In this document: positions 52,533 through 62,030 of the stretch, piece after piece
Layout: the number at the start of each line of letters is the position of its first letter
Position numbering within the stretch: the stretch's first letter is position 1
Origin: Clostridia bacterium
GTDB lineage: Bacteria > Bacillota > Clostridia > Christensenellales > UBA1242
Assembly (NCBI GenBank): GCA_016297915.1
Contig: JAEDFU010000003.1
Location: forward strand, 15,017-79,016
Reading direction: 5' to 3'
Length of the DNA: 64,000 nucleotides
Translations under genes and position numbers: made by a program
Notes under the pieces: model-generated
The model's input: the letters and a program-made list of their open reading frames with translations, nothing else
Databases searched by the model: none
What the model was told of the DNA's origin: nothing

Positions 52533-53210
52533 ATGGAGCAAAGCGAAAAGGCGAGTAGTGTAGTAGAATTTTATATGATGTGCAACAAACTCAAAAAACT
52601 CATAAGAACAGGGTGGGTTGATTGGAATGTCAAGGCGGATAGGCTTGAGAGTGTTGCCGAACATATATATGGTGTGCAAATGTTGGCTCTTGCTATGAAA
52701 TCTCAATTTGGTTACGAAAATGTGGATATGTCCAAAGTTATTATGATGCTTGCTGTTCACGAACTTGAGGAGATTTTGATTGGGGATTTGACATTGTTTC
52801 AAATATCCAAGGAAGAAAAAGATTTGATCGGTCACGAAGCTGTCAGCAAGGTTTTGCACGGACTTATACAAAAAGACAAAATCCAGTCGCTCATTATGGA
52901 GTTTAACGAAAGAAAAACCGATGAGGCAAAATTTGCCTACCAGTGTGACAAACTTGAATGTGATTTGCAGAGCAAGGTTTATGATACAGAAAATAATATT
53001 CCGCTTGATGCAGAGTCTCAAATAAATAATTCGGCTTTTCTTAATGCTGAGGTTCAAGCGTTGCTTGCTGAAGGGAAAAGTTTTTCGGAAATGTGGATGC
53101 ACTTTGGCAGAAATAAATATCCTTATGATGACAACTTTAGGAGTGTGTCGCTCACTGCAGAGAAAATGAATTTAAAAGACTTGTCTCAAAATGACTTGAC
53201 AAAAGAATAA
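52533..53210 (+). CDS. HD-domain phosphohydrolase, YfbR-like
   Basis: 225 residues. The pattern RTGWVDWNVKADRLESVAEH then MLAVHELEEILIGDLTLFQI matches nucleotidase-type HD proteins (R.GW, ESVAEH). The metal HD pair reads His-Glu in VHELEE rather than His-Asp, an uncommon change. A C-terminal stretch about 165-225 follows a second helical part with FAYQCDKLECDLQSKVY, whose KLECDLQ could hold the last metal Asp. GTTAGGGGATATTT precedes the ATG. Single gene. Confidence 0.8.
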   Translation: MEQSEKASSVVEFYMMCNKLKKLIRTGWVDWNVKADRLESVAEHIYGVQMLALAMKSQFGYENVDMSKVIMMLAVHELEEILIGDLTLFQISKEEKDLIGHEAVSKVLHGLIQKDKIQSLIMEFNERKTDEAKFAYQCDKLECDLQSKVYDTENNIPLDAESQINNSAFLNAEVQALLAEGKSFSEMWMHFGRNKYPYDDNFRSVSLTAEKMNLKDLSQNDLTKE

Positions 53211-53253
53211 TGTATTGGGATTTACAAAAATATTTGTCTAGATAAATTTAATC

Positions 53254-53306
53254 AAAAAAAGACTTGAAACTTTCCATCCTTAGTGGACTCGTTTCAAGTC
53301 TTTTTT
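53254..53306. terminator. Bidirectional terminator
   Basis: AAAAAAGACTTGAAAC and GTTTCAAGTCTTTTTT are perfect arms with an inner TCCA/TGGA stem; convergent genes on both sides. Confidence 0.94.
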
Positions 53307-53338
53307 GTGTGTTTACATGTTAATTAATAGTAACTACA

Positions 53339-56300
53339 TTATATTCCACGAGTAAGTGATTCTTTGAGCGATCTAAATGGATCGGCATAGTATGACGCTT
53401 CTGATTTATTTGTTATATTTAGATTTCCATCCAAAGTATCTGTTACATAAGTCTCTGGATATATATCTGGGGTTGCGTAGTAAGCCATCAATTCTTTGTA
53501 GTAATCATTAGTTAGTGAAAGTGTGTCTAACATGGTTTTATTGATGTTTTTGAGAATTAACATCGCCATTTCTCGAGTAAGTGTTACTCCGCTTACTGGT
53601 TTAAATTGGAAGTCTCGTAGTAATTTATCTAAATTGGCTGCTAGGGTACCATCTTTGATTGCATCAGCATGAGCGGTTGCGTTAGATAAGTTTGTATTCA
53701 AATCATTTTCAATACTCTTAAGATCGCTAAGCGAAGCATAAAATCCTTCGTATAAGTTGTTGTATACATTTGTGTCACTATTTAGAGATAATGCTTGAGG
53801 TGTTGTGCTAGTATATTCATTTACTGTTGCAATATTGCCCACGGCATTATCTATTAGTCCGTTGATAATTACATTCTTTTCTTTTTCGAGTTCGTCGCCA
53901 GTGGTTGTGTCTTTTTTGACAGTGGACAAAAAGTTTTTCATCATGTCTTTGAGTGCGTTTCTTGTTATAAACAAACTATTGCCCTCTGCAGTGCTTGGTT
54001 TTTGGACGCTCTCGCCAGTTGATTTGTATGCAAAGTCTACAAATTGGCGAGCAACATTGTTCTCGTCTTTGATTGTATTAAAGGCTATTGCATCCAAGTT
54101 TTTGCCAACCTCGTTTGCCACATTGTCGATTGAGTATACAACTTCTTTGTTAAGTGCAATAAGTTTGTTTACAAAACCAAGTTCTCTTTGCCATGACATA
54201 ACTTTGTCATTATCTCTTATGTTGGTCATTTGTTCGGCTACATTGCTAATAAGTGTATTAAAAGCATTCTTTTGGGTTTGTTCATCGGCTGAATCTTCAC
54301 TAGTGATTGTAACCTTGCTAGCATCAAATATTTCGATAATAAGCGAAGTTAGTATATCTCTTGTAATAATTTTGCTATTGCCCTCTGTATTTGAGTAAAT
54401 ATCTGTATAACTATAACCTAATGTATCGTCGCCTGATGTAACGAATGCTATATTATCTAGGCTTTGTCCCAAAGAGTTGAGGCTTTGTTGATTTTTTTGT
54501 TGTGTGCGTTGAACTCTGTCTGCATAAGCAGAATCGCTCTCACCGTCATTTTTGGTAGGGCACTCAAGCATATCCTCGGTGACTTTGAGTTCGGATAAGT
54601 TTTTGAGATTAGTAAGTTCTCTTTCAAAACTTATAGGTGTAATGCTAGTGTCGTGGATATTGTCTATAATGCCGTTAATCTTAGGCGTAGTAGAAGTGGC
54701 AGGAGTTCCCTCAAGTGCGTGTTGAACTGCGTTTCGAATCTTACCCTCAGCAAATTTGCTGGTGATATCTGCAGACATTGACTCTATACTAGTTGCAATC
54801 AATTCTCTTATGTCATCGCTTGTAATTAGGAGGGAGAGCCTTGTAGTGTCGTTTTTGTAAACAACTTTGTCAAGAGTGATGCCAATAGTATCAATTCTAG
54901 ATAAAAGGTTGTCGCCACCAAACTCAGTGTCTGTCAAGCTTGTGATATGTTCAAGTTCTATTTGCCAAAAGTTTTCAATACTCTTTGCAAATGTTTGACC
55001 TCCAATTAGGGTGTCTTTGGTTGCAACTTTTCCAGCAATAGTATTTAGTCTATCGCTTATTTTGTCTATAATGCTATTAATTTTTGTTTGTGTTGCATCG
55101 GTTGCAGTTGTATCTTTTGCATTTTTTACTGCAACGGATACGAGTTTGTATATTTTGTCGTTAGGGATTATACTTGTGTGGTCGGTCTGAGTACTGCAAG
55201 ACGCAAGGCTATCTAGGTCAGCACCGATTTCTTTGACTTTTTGAATGTTTTGTAGGTCGCTTGCTTTTTTGGCAATCTTTTGTAGTGTTTGCAAGTATTC
55301 TATTTCTGTTTGCCAAAATCCTGCTTTGTTTGAGTCTTTGAGGATTTGTTCGTCATTGCTATTTAAGTTGGCCTTAATTTGGTTAAACATCTCATACATA
55401 ACATCATTGATGCTTTGTGGGTTAGTAGTGCTTCCGGCATTGTATTCAAAATCGTCTGGGAGGATTATCTCAGATATTGCATCAACTGCAACATTCATAA
55501 AGTCAAGTGTTACGCCGTTGCCAAACAAAGTTGTACCTTTTGCTTTGTCAAGACTTTTGCCAAAAGTACTGGTTATGTCAAAATTGGAAGTGTCAATCAT
55601 GTCGTAAACTTCGCTAATAAGCGAGACAACCTTGGTGAGTTCGTCTTTCCAAAAAGTATTGCCGTCCTCATATGTGTGGTTTGAGATAATTAAGTTGTTT
55701 TTCATTTTGGCAAATACAGTATTTAGTTTTTCCAAACTCTTGATACTGCTTGAGCTTGTAATATTATTGTTTGCATAGTCTAAGATGGATGTAAATAGAC
55801 TTATTGTTCCCGAAACCAAGTGAGGGTTGCCGTCAGTTGCTGTCTTGTTTCTTGCTGTGAATAGGCAAGTCTTGTCTAGTTTGTCTAGACATTCGCCCAA
55901 ATTTCCAAAGACCTTTTCGCTAAACACGATAGTATCTATCCTCGTGCCCTGTCTTAGGTCTTTGCCATCAACAATCTCACCTAAGAATCCTTTCTCTTTG
56001 TCTCTAAGGCTCCTTACAACTTCGGCTATAGTTTGCATCTCGGTTTCCCAATGATCAACAACTTTGATATTATTCAAAAATTCGTTTTTGGTGTAGTCCT
56101 CAAACTCGGTAGGGAGTAGATTACCAAGCAAATCTCCAATTGTATCTATTGCGTAACCAATTAAATTTTGATATGTGTATGTGTCAATAATTCCCGAAGA
56201 TTTGATTGTGTCAAGCAATTGCCCAAGTGGAGCAAGCGACTCTGTTGTGAGATAAATACTTGAGTTTGTATCTAGAGTCTTAATCATTGTAACAGACTGA

Positions 56301-58051
56301 TTGACAAGGTTTGAAAAACTAACCTTGAGATTTTCGGTTGTGTAATTAACTTCTTGGTAATTTAGATTTAGTGCTGTTTGCAAAAAGTTTAGTCCAATGT
56401 TTAGAATATATGGCATTGTTAAATTAACGGTTTGAAGATTAAAGAGTCTTGTTGTAAATTGTGTGCCAAAATCGTTATCTAGTCCTTGGATAATGTCTAT
56501 AGGCTTAGCAAAGTTGTTTTGGAGTATTCTTACAAGCAAGCCTTGATTGTTGAGATAATCCGCCAAGTCAAGAAGATTTGTGCTCTCAACAAATACATTT
56601 ATACCCTTAGACTCAGCAAGCGCCTTGATTGCATCTATCATAAGTTTGTTGACAATTTGATTGTCCGAAAGGGTTGTGTTTGAGTTGACAACAAGTGTAC
56701 ATGCAACTGGAATCAAGTACTCAGATACACAATCAACTAGGTTTACTTTTTTGGCGGTTGCTAGCAAATTTTTGCTGTCGGCAATAAGCGTTGCCATTTG
56801 TTCTTGGGTGAGACTGGATAGATTTCCGCCACTAGTGTAGAACTTATATTTGCCAATAAGTGCGTCAGCTTGTTTGGCTGTGGCTACGATGTTTTGAACA
56901 TCTCTTCGCAAAGTGACATTGGTGTTATTGATTTTTTGGGTTGTCAAATAATCAAATTCAGCAAGTCCCAACCCCTCTATTCCAAGGTATTTGGATACAG
57001 GTTTCAAAATAGACTTTTCGTAAGACTGCAGTATCTCGCTTGTAAGTCCGTTGGTTTGTTGGTCAATATCTATGGTTTCCTCTTCGATGTTTTCAAGCTT
57101 CACGGCGTTTACATCTTTTAGGACTCCCATAAATCCATACACAGGGATTAGAGTATTGAGCATTACAAATAACCCAACAAATCCTCCAACAAGTGCACCC
57201 CAGAGTCTATGCTTGTTGTATTTGATTTTTTGTTTCTTTTCCTTTTTCTTTTTTGCGGGTTTCTTTTCGCGACTCTCGACTGTTTGGTTTTCTGCAAAAT
57301 CAAATTTTGGAATTTCTGGATTTTGTGGTTCAATCTCTTTTTTGATAAAAGTGCCGTCATTTCCAAAAATGTTTTGGGTGGCGGTTAAGTTTTCTTGTTT
57401 GAGATTTTTGAACTGCACGCTCTCTTGTGTGTAGTTCATCTCACCTTGTGGACGAGGCTTAGTTGCATTTGTATTCACAGTCTCTTGTTGCGATTGAACT
57501 TGACTAGCGTCACTTGTATTTTGAGTGGCAGGTGTTGTATCGCTTGGAGACAATGGCTGTGAGTTTTCATTTTCGTTCTCGCCAAAACTACTAAATCCCA
57601 AATTCTCCTTAGGCTTGCGTGGTGCAAATGTGAGTTTGTAGAATAAGTAGTTGAGCGGTAGTAACAAATATTTGCATATCCAAAACAAAATAAGATAAAC
57701 TATGGCATTAATAAATACAAGAGGCAAAGCTGTTATGACTTTGACAAATTCTGGATTTTTGTTTGAAAAGTCATTTCCCAAAAATGACTTGACAAGATAA
57801 GCTACAATCTCCTCGATACTCATCTGTCCAGTAAGCGTTGACTCGCCAATTGTTATATCTGTATTTACTCTAATTTTGAGCAGTGCCGAAGTAATAGGGA
57901 TTGTTACAAACAAAAGTATAATTGATGTTATAATCAAAAATATTCCTCTACTTGCTGTTTTTCTAAGTCCTCTAATAAGTCCCCAGATAACTCCAAAGAC
58001 AACAAAGACCGCAAGCAAAATGTTTAGTCCCAAGACAATATATTGACCCAT
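53339..58051 (-). CDS. Giant membrane protein with CvpA-like N-terminus and extracellular repeats
   Basis: 1570 residues. Three hydrophobic segments in the first 135 residues (MGQYIVLGLNILLAVFVVFG, GIFLIITSIILLFVTI, INAIVYLILFWICKYLLL) have CvpA-like layout. A Gln/Thr/Pro-rich linker (about 145-270) and a Lys cluster precede a fourth segment (about 287-310). The rest, about 1250 residues, is probably outside the cell and holds at least six repeats of about 115-145 residues, beginning near 668, 798, 913, 1027, 1140 and 1285 with W/F-x-x-E-L, then G-x-x-L-D-x-I about 50 residues later and I-T-R-D/N-x-L. No enzyme motif. AAAAAAGGATTTTTT lies before the start. Confidence 0.75.
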   Translation of the reverse strand: MGQYIVLGLNILLAVFVVFGVIWGLIRGLRKTASRGIFLIITSIILLFVTIPITSALLKIRVNTDITIGESTLTGQMSIEEIVAYLVKSFLGNDFSNKNPEFVKVITALPLVFINAIVYLILFWICKYLLLPLNYLFYKLTFAPRKPKENLGFSSFGENENENSQPLSPSDTTPATQNTSDASQVQSQQETVNTNATKPRPQGEMNYTQESVQFKNLKQENLTATQNIFGNDGTFIKKEIEPQNPEIPKFDFAENQTVESREKKPAKKKKEKKQKIKYNKHRLWGALVGGFVGLFVMLNTLIPVYGFMGVLKDVNAVKLENIEEETIDIDQQTNGLTSEILQSYEKSILKPVSKYLGIEGLGLAEFDYLTTQKINNTNVTLRRDVQNIVATAKQADALIGKYKFYTSGGNLSSLTQEQMATLIADSKNLLATAKKVNLVDCVSEYLIPVACTLVVNSNTTLSDNQIVNKLMIDAIKALAESKGINVFVESTNLLDLADYLNNQGLLVRILQNNFAKPIDIIQGLDNDFGTQFTTRLFNLQTVNLTMPYILNIGLNFLQTALNLNYQEVNYTTENLKVSFSNLVNQSVTMIKTLDTNSSIYLTTESLAPLGQLLDTIKSSGIIDTYTYQNLIGYAIDTIGDLLGNLLPTEFEDYTKNEFLNNIKVVDHWETEMQTIAEVVRSLRDKEKGFLGEIVDGKDLRQGTRIDTIVFSEKVFGNLGECLDKLDKTCLFTARNKTATDGNPHLVSGTISLFTSILDYANNNITSSSSIKSLEKLNTVFAKMKNNLIISNHTYEDGNTFWKDELTKVVSLISEVYDMIDTSNFDITSTFGKSLDKAKGTTLFGNGVTLDFMNVAVDAISEIILPDDFEYNAGSTTNPQSINDVMYEMFNQIKANLNSNDEQILKDSNKAGFWQTEIEYLQTLQKIAKKASDLQNIQKVKEIGADLDSLASCSTQTDHTSIIPNDKIYKLVSVAVKNAKDTTATDATQTKINSIIDKISDRLNTIAGKVATKDTLIGGQTFAKSIENFWQIELEHITSLTDTEFGGDNLLSRIDTIGITLDKVVYKNDTTRLSLLITSDDIRELIATSIESMSADITSKFAEGKIRNAVQHALEGTPATSTTPKINGIIDNIHDTSITPISFERELTNLKNLSELKVTEDMLECPTKNDGESDSAYADRVQRTQQKNQQSLNSLGQSLDNIAFVTSGDDTLGYSYTDIYSNTEGNSKIITRDILTSLIIEIFDASKVTITSEDSADEQTQKNAFNTLISNVAEQMTNIRDNDKVMSWQRELGFVNKLIALNKEVVYSIDNVANEVGKNLDAIAFNTIKDENNVARQFVDFAYKSTGESVQKPSTAEGNSLFITRNALKDMMKNFLSTVKKDTTTGDELEKEKNVIINGLIDNAVGNIATVNEYTSTTPQALSLNSDTNVYNNLYEGFYASLSDLKSIENDLNTNLSNATAHADAIKDGTLAANLDKLLRDFQFKPVSGVTLTREMAMLILKNINKTMLDTLSLTNDYYKELMAYYATPDIYPETYVTDTLDGNLNITNKSEASYYADPFRSLKESLTRGI

Positions 58052-58257
58052 AAAAAATCCTTTTTTAGTTTTTTTATATTATTTTAACAAAAAAATATTA
58101 TTTTTACTAATAATTATTGTAATTATAATGCTCAAAGTAAAAATTTTTTGTTGAAAGTTGCACTTTTCAAAAAAAATTAGTTAATGCTAAATTGTGTTTG
58201 AATTTTTTTGAAAAAAAGTTATACTAATAAGAGTAACAAAAAAAGGAAAATTAATTT

Positions 58258-58794
58258 ATGAATATTTGGAGAGATATAAGTAGCGAAAGAATCAAGCCTG
58301 ACGACTTTGTTGCATGCATAGAGATTGAGCAGGGTAGCAAAAATAAGTATGAACTAGACAAGGAAACAGGTCTAATAATTCTAGATAGAGTACTGTATAC
58401 AAGTACGCACTATCCTATGAACTATGGCTTTATTCCGCTAACTTATGGCGACGACCATGACCCACTTGATGTGTTTGTTTTGTGTAGTCAACCAATTGAA
58501 AAGATGAGCCTTGTTAGATGTTTTCCAATAGGTGTAGTTGATATGAAAGACAGAAATGAGGGCGACCAAAAAATCATTGCAATTCCTTTTGGCGATCCGC
58601 AATACAATGGCTATAGAGATATCTCCGAGCTTCCAACTCACATAATTGATGAGTTAAGGCACTTTTTGACAGTCTACAAGCAACTAGAAAACAAAAAAGT
58701 CGAAGTGCTCAAAACCGGCGGTGCTGAGTGTGCCCAAGAGTGCATTAAGCAGGCTATGGCTCAGTACAGAAAATTTATTTTGGGTGAACAATGA
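58258..58794 (+). CDS. ppa: Inorganic pyrophosphatase (family I)
   Basis: 178 residues. Hydrolyses PPi. IEIEQGSKNKYELDKETGLI, YPMNYGFIPLTYGDDHDPLD and DMKDRNEGDQKIIAIPFGDP hold the metal aspartates; the signature reads DDHDPLDVFV, with His in place of the usual Gly in D-G-D-P-L-D. AAAAAAGGAAAATTAATTT precedes the ATG. First gene of ppa-dtd-unknown-marR; overlaps dtd by 4 bp. Confidence 0.95.
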   Translation: MNIWRDISSERIKPDDFVACIEIEQGSKNKYELDKETGLIILDRVLYTSTHYPMNYGFIPLTYGDDHDPLDVFVLCSQPIEKMSLVRCFPIGVVDMKDRNEGDQKIIAIPFGDPQYNGYRDISELPTHIIDELRHFLTVYKQLENKKVEVLKTGGAECAQECIKQAMAQYRKFILGEQ

Positions 58795-59243
58795 GAGTAA
58801 TATTACAAAGAGTAGATAGTGCTCATTTGTCTAGTGATAATATGACAAGTTCTATAGGATTTGGACTACTGGCTTTTGTTGGCGTAAGTCAAAATGATAC
58901 TGTTTTTGATGCACATTATTTGGCAAAAAGAATTGTTAATCTGCGTATGTTCAAAGACGAGTTTGATAAGTCCAACTTGTCTTTGCTAGATGTTAAGGGC
59001 GATATTATGATAGTAAGCAATTTCACCTTGCAAGCCGATACAAAAAAAGGCACAAGGCCGGACTTTTTTAGGGCAGGCAAAGCGGATATGGCCAAGGCTC
59101 TATATGAGACCTTGATTAAAGATGTCTCTGCGTATATCCCAAATTGTGCACATGGAGATTTTGGAAATCATATGGACATTGACTGCAAGCTCAATGGACC
59201 TTTTACACTGATGATTGAATCGGAGGGTAGAGGGCGTGAATAA
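58791..59243 (+). CDS. dtd: D-aminoacyl-tRNA deacylase
   Basis: 150 residues. Removes D-amino acids from mischarged tRNA. MRVILQRVDSAHLSSDN and VSNFTLQADTKKGTRPDFFR match; the catalytic S-Q-F-T-L reads S-N-F-T-L here. The Gly-cisPro motif is present as NGPFTL. AAAAAACG-type overlap with ppa (ATGA) implies coupled translation. Its end overlaps the next gene by 8 bp. Confidence 0.9.
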   Translation: MRVILQRVDSAHLSSDNMTSSIGFGLLAFVGVSQNDTVFDAHYLAKRIVNLRMFKDEFDKSNLSLLDVKGDIMIVSNFTLQADTKKGTRPDFFRAGKADMAKALYETLIKDVSAYIPNCAHGDFGNHMDIDCKLNGPFTLMIESEGRGRE

Positions 59244-59595
59244 TAGTTTAATTTGTATATTTAATCTCTACAAAAATTTGCGTAGTGTTCAGGAAATCGT
59301 TGGCGAAATTCTTACAATGGACTATTATGTTTATGATAACGATTACGAGCAATCGGTACTGCTTATCGACCAGTTTGTCAAAAAATACAATAGAGAAATC
59401 AAACTAATAAGTAGTCTTAGAAAAGACGGAATTGTAGTTGTCGATGATGACAAAACTTTGTACGAAGAAAAAGACGAAGTCGAGGTCAACAGTGATGCAC
59501 AGTACATAAGAGATTGCCTTATAATAATTGGCGCAATTCGTGCTGGAATGAGATCGGATATTCGAAGTGTAATGGAGGAAATAGGTTGGCTTTGA
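59236..59595 (+). CDS. Unknown protein between dtd and marR
   Basis: 119 residues from GTG 59236, chosen because CGGAGGG at 59221-59227 lies 8 nt ahead; an upstream TTG 59215 would include it. Mostly helical and acidic in the middle (VVDDDKTLYEEKDEVEVNSD). Overlaps dtd by 8 bp and precedes marR by 10 bp, so it is in the same operon. No family was recognised. Confidence 0.7.
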   Translation: MNNSLICIFNLYKNLRSVQEIVGEILTMDYYVYDNDYEQSVLLIDQFVKKYNREIKLISSLRKDGIVVVDDDKTLYEEKDEVEVNSDAQYIRDCLIIIGAIRAGMRSDIRSVMEEIGWL

Positions 59596-59605
59596 GAGGT
59601 GATTT

Positions 59606-60031
59606 ATGGAACAATTAGACGAAGTACTTGAAAAGATGATGCTACAAGGATTTGAAAAAATTCTTGCCAATGAAGAAAGTTTGCTCAAAACCCTTGGGAC
59701 TCTTGGTGTTAAGGAATACAATACTCTAGATACAATATGGACACTTAAAAAAACAAAAAGCAACACTGCAAATAATATTGCCAAAGCTCTAAATATTACA
59801 GCTGGAACACTCACAACAAATCTCCAGAGACTAACTGACAAGGGCTATGTTTACAAAGAGCGAGATACAATGGACAAAAGAGTTGTGTATGTCTTTCTTA
59901 CTCCTACAGGGGTTGGGCTTAGACGCAGTAGAGAGACCGCTCACAAAAAATTACTGCGACAGGCACTGCTTAGACTCTCCGACTCCGAAAAGGTCGCACT
60001 GTGTAGTCTACTAAATAAGATTGAATACTAA
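59606..60031 (+). CDS. MarR-family transcription regulator
   Basis: 141 residues. Winged helix with YNTLDTIWTLKKTKSNTANN then IAKALNITAGTLTTNLQRLT, DKGYVYKERDTMDKRVVYVF (the D.R wing) and a C-terminal dimer helix. GAGAGGTGATTT precedes the ATG. Last gene of the ppa operon; no fab genes follow, so a FabT-like role is not supported here. The target is unknown. Confidence 0.9.
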   Translation: MEQLDEVLEKMMLQGFEKILANEESLLKTLGTLGVKEYNTLDTIWTLKKTKSNTANNIAKALNITAGTLTTNLQRLTDKGYVYKERDTMDKRVVYVFLTPTGVGLRRSRETAHKKLLRQALLRLSDSEKVALCSLLNKIEY

Positions 60032-60072
60032 AAAAAACAAAGCGAGATTTTTCTGTTCGCTTTGTTTTTTTG
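60031..60072. terminator. Bidirectional terminator after marR
   Basis: AAAACAAAGCGA and TCGCTTTGTTTT with an 11 nt loop; convergent with galU. Confidence 0.92.
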
Positions 60073-60927
60073 TTAGTAATCCTGCAAAATATTTTTCATA
60101 AACTCGATTAATTCTTGGCTATATCTATCATCATTAATGCCTGCCAAAATATTGCTTTTGACAAATCCAAGTGGTGTGCCCATGTCTAGTCTTTCGCCAA
60201 TGACTATTTTGCCGTACAAGTGTTCATTTTTGATTAGGTTAAAGAACGCATCAGTTAAATAAATTTCGCCATTGTCGTGGACAGGACAGTTTTTGAGGCT
60301 CTCAAAAATTTCGCTTGTGAATACCCCTCCGCCAGTATAGCAAATATCGCTAGGGGACTGCTCTGGACTTGGTTTTTCGATAATATTAGTAATCTTGATA
60401 CAGCCATTGTCGCTCTCAAAATCAACCATACCAAATCTGCCACTATCCTCAATATTTATCTTTCGCAAAGGTACAATGTTTGTTCCTAACTTTTTGAACT
60501 CATCTAGTATTTGTTTGGTGTGACTTTGACCAATAATTATCTCATCAGGAAAAGACACAACAAAAGGCTCGTCACCCACAAAGTTCTTTGCCATTTGGAC
60601 AGCATATCCTGTACCCTTGGCATTTATCTGTCTAACAAAGGAAATATTTACGCCGTCATATATTTTGGCAAGACACTCGAGTTCTTGAAATTTATGAGTG
60701 TATTGGAGTCTATCCTCGAGCTCAATGTTTCTGTCATAGTAATTCTCCAAACACTCTTTGTTTCTTCCAAGGATAATTAAGATGTCTGTAATTCCATTGT
60801 CCCTAAAGTCGCTAACAATGTAGTCTATAGCTGGTCGGCTGAGTATCGGAAGCATTTCCTTAGGAATACTCTTTGAAATTGGCAAAAACCTTGTTGCAAG
60901 TCCGCCACACAAAATAATACCTTTCAT
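60073..60927 (-). CDS. galU: UTP-glucose-1-phosphate uridylyltransferase (GalU type)
   Basis: 284 residues from ATG at 60927, with AGAGG upstream (AAAAAAGAGGTTTTTT); the frame runs 16 codons further without an RBS. The nucleotide-binding start MKGIILCGGLATRFLPISKS then IPKEMLPILSRPAIDYIVSD is diagnostic; GYAVQMAKNFVGDEPFVVSF and EIYLTDAF also match. Makes UDP-glucose for cell-envelope glycans. Residue pattern G-L-A-T-R replaces the usual G-x-G-T-R. Single gene. Confidence 0.93.
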   Translation of the reverse strand: MKGIILCGGLATRFLPISKSIPKEMLPILSRPAIDYIVSDFRDNGITDILIILGRNKECLENYYDRNIELEDRLQYTHKFQELECLAKIYDGVNISFVRQINAKGTGYAVQMAKNFVGDEPFVVSFPDEIIIGQSHTKQILDEFKKLGTNIVPLRKINIEDSGRFGMVDFESDNGCIKITNIIEKPSPEQSPSDICYTGGGVFTSEIFESLKNCPVHDNGEIYLTDAFFNLIKNEHLYGKIVIGERLDMGTPLGFVKSNILAGINDDRYSQELIEFMKNILQDY

Positions 60928-61038
60928 AAAAAACCTCTTTTTTGTTATTGTACAATTTTTATTGGGTATTGGCAAATTAAATTACAAATTTACACAAAAT
61001 AAATGTAATTTATTGTAAAAAATGCTATTTGAATTTAT

Positions 61039-61067
61039 TTGTTAATATAAATATTTTATGTTACAAT
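61039..61067 (+). promoter_or_regulatory. Promoter for the small-multidrug-export gene
   Basis: TTGTTA at 61039-61044, 17 bp, TACAAT at 61062-61067. Confidence 0.65.
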
Positions 61068-61102
61068 CATCTCTAGAGTTTACAAATAATTAGGAGTTAT
61101 TT

Positions 61103-61879
61103 ATGGTTGACTTTTTAGGCAAAATCTTTGCCGGAATCTTTGGTACGCATTCGGGACTTGCGACAGTTATTATTAGTATGTTTCCACTCATTGAGTTGAA
61201 GGGTGGAATCCCAGTCGGAATGAGTATGGATTTTTGGGGAGAGAATGCACTTGATGCTACAACATCATTCCTGCTTGCAATGCTTGGCAGTTGTCTTGTT
61301 GTTCCTATTCTTGCACTTATTTTCAAACCAATAATTGAGTGGCTCAAAAAGACTAAGCTCTTTAGAAAAATTGGCAACATGCTTGACCAAAAAATTAAGA
61401 ATCACTCAGAGAGTATCAAAGACAAAACCAAGAACGAAAAGTCGCAAGCCAAAAAGACTTGGCTTAAGTGTTTATTTATATTTGGATTTGTAGCAGTGCC
61501 TCTGCCTCTAACCGGCGTGTGGACAGGAACATGTGTTGCTGTTGCAATTGGACTTAAGTATTGGCAAGTTGTTTTGTCATGCGTTTTGGGCAATATGGTT
61601 GCAGGACTTATAATCGTTACTGTTTGTGCAGTGTTCCCTCAGTTTACAACAATATTGTTTTTGATATTTTTAGTGTTTATTTTGATAATGATTGCTTACT
61701 CTATTATCAAACATATTACTGCCAAAAAATCAAATAAACAAACTACTCAACCACAGTTGCAAGCGGAAGATAATACTAATATTGCAAACAATTCTGCAAC
61801 TCAAAAAACCACTGAAAGTGAGCAAATAAACGCAAACGAGAATATAATAATTAATGGAAATAATGTAGACAAAAAATAA
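61103..61879 (+). CDS. Small-multidrug-export-type membrane protein
   Basis: 258 residues with five or so hydrophobic segments. MFPLIELKGGIPVGMSMDFW and FGFVAVPLPLTGVWTGTCVA match the Sm_multidrug_ex family (E-R/K-G-x-I-P and PLPxTGxWTG), a DedA-like fold; a transport role is inferred by name only. A basic loop lies at about 90-125; the C-terminus is Asn/Gln/Thr rich. TAGGAGTTATTT precedes the ATG. Single gene. Confidence 0.85.
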   Translation: MVDFLGKIFAGIFGTHSGLATVIISMFPLIELKGGIPVGMSMDFWGENALDATTSFLLAMLGSCLVVPILALIFKPIIEWLKKTKLFRKIGNMLDQKIKNHSESIKDKTKNEKSQAKKTWLKCLFIFGFVAVPLPLTGVWTGTCVAVAIGLKYWQVVLSCVLGNMVAGLIIVTVCAVFPQFTTILFLIFLVFILIMIAYSIIKHITAKKSNKQTTQPQLQAEDNTNIANNSATQKTTESEQINANENIIINGNNVDKK

Positions 61880-62030
61880 ATTTGTATAATCCATGGGAAG
61901 ATAGCGATATCTTCTTTTTTTGTCGTATACAATTTCGTATTTGCAGTTATAATGTAAGTAATTGTCAGCAATTCACATATATTTGTCAAAAACAATATAA
62001 TGGAATTAGGGAAATTATGTAGGAGAAAGT

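Noticed and set aside
53805..54398. Long plus-strand frame opposite the giant protein.
   Set aside because: Antisense shadow of the repeat region; no RBS and Ser/Leu-rich composition typical of a shadow.
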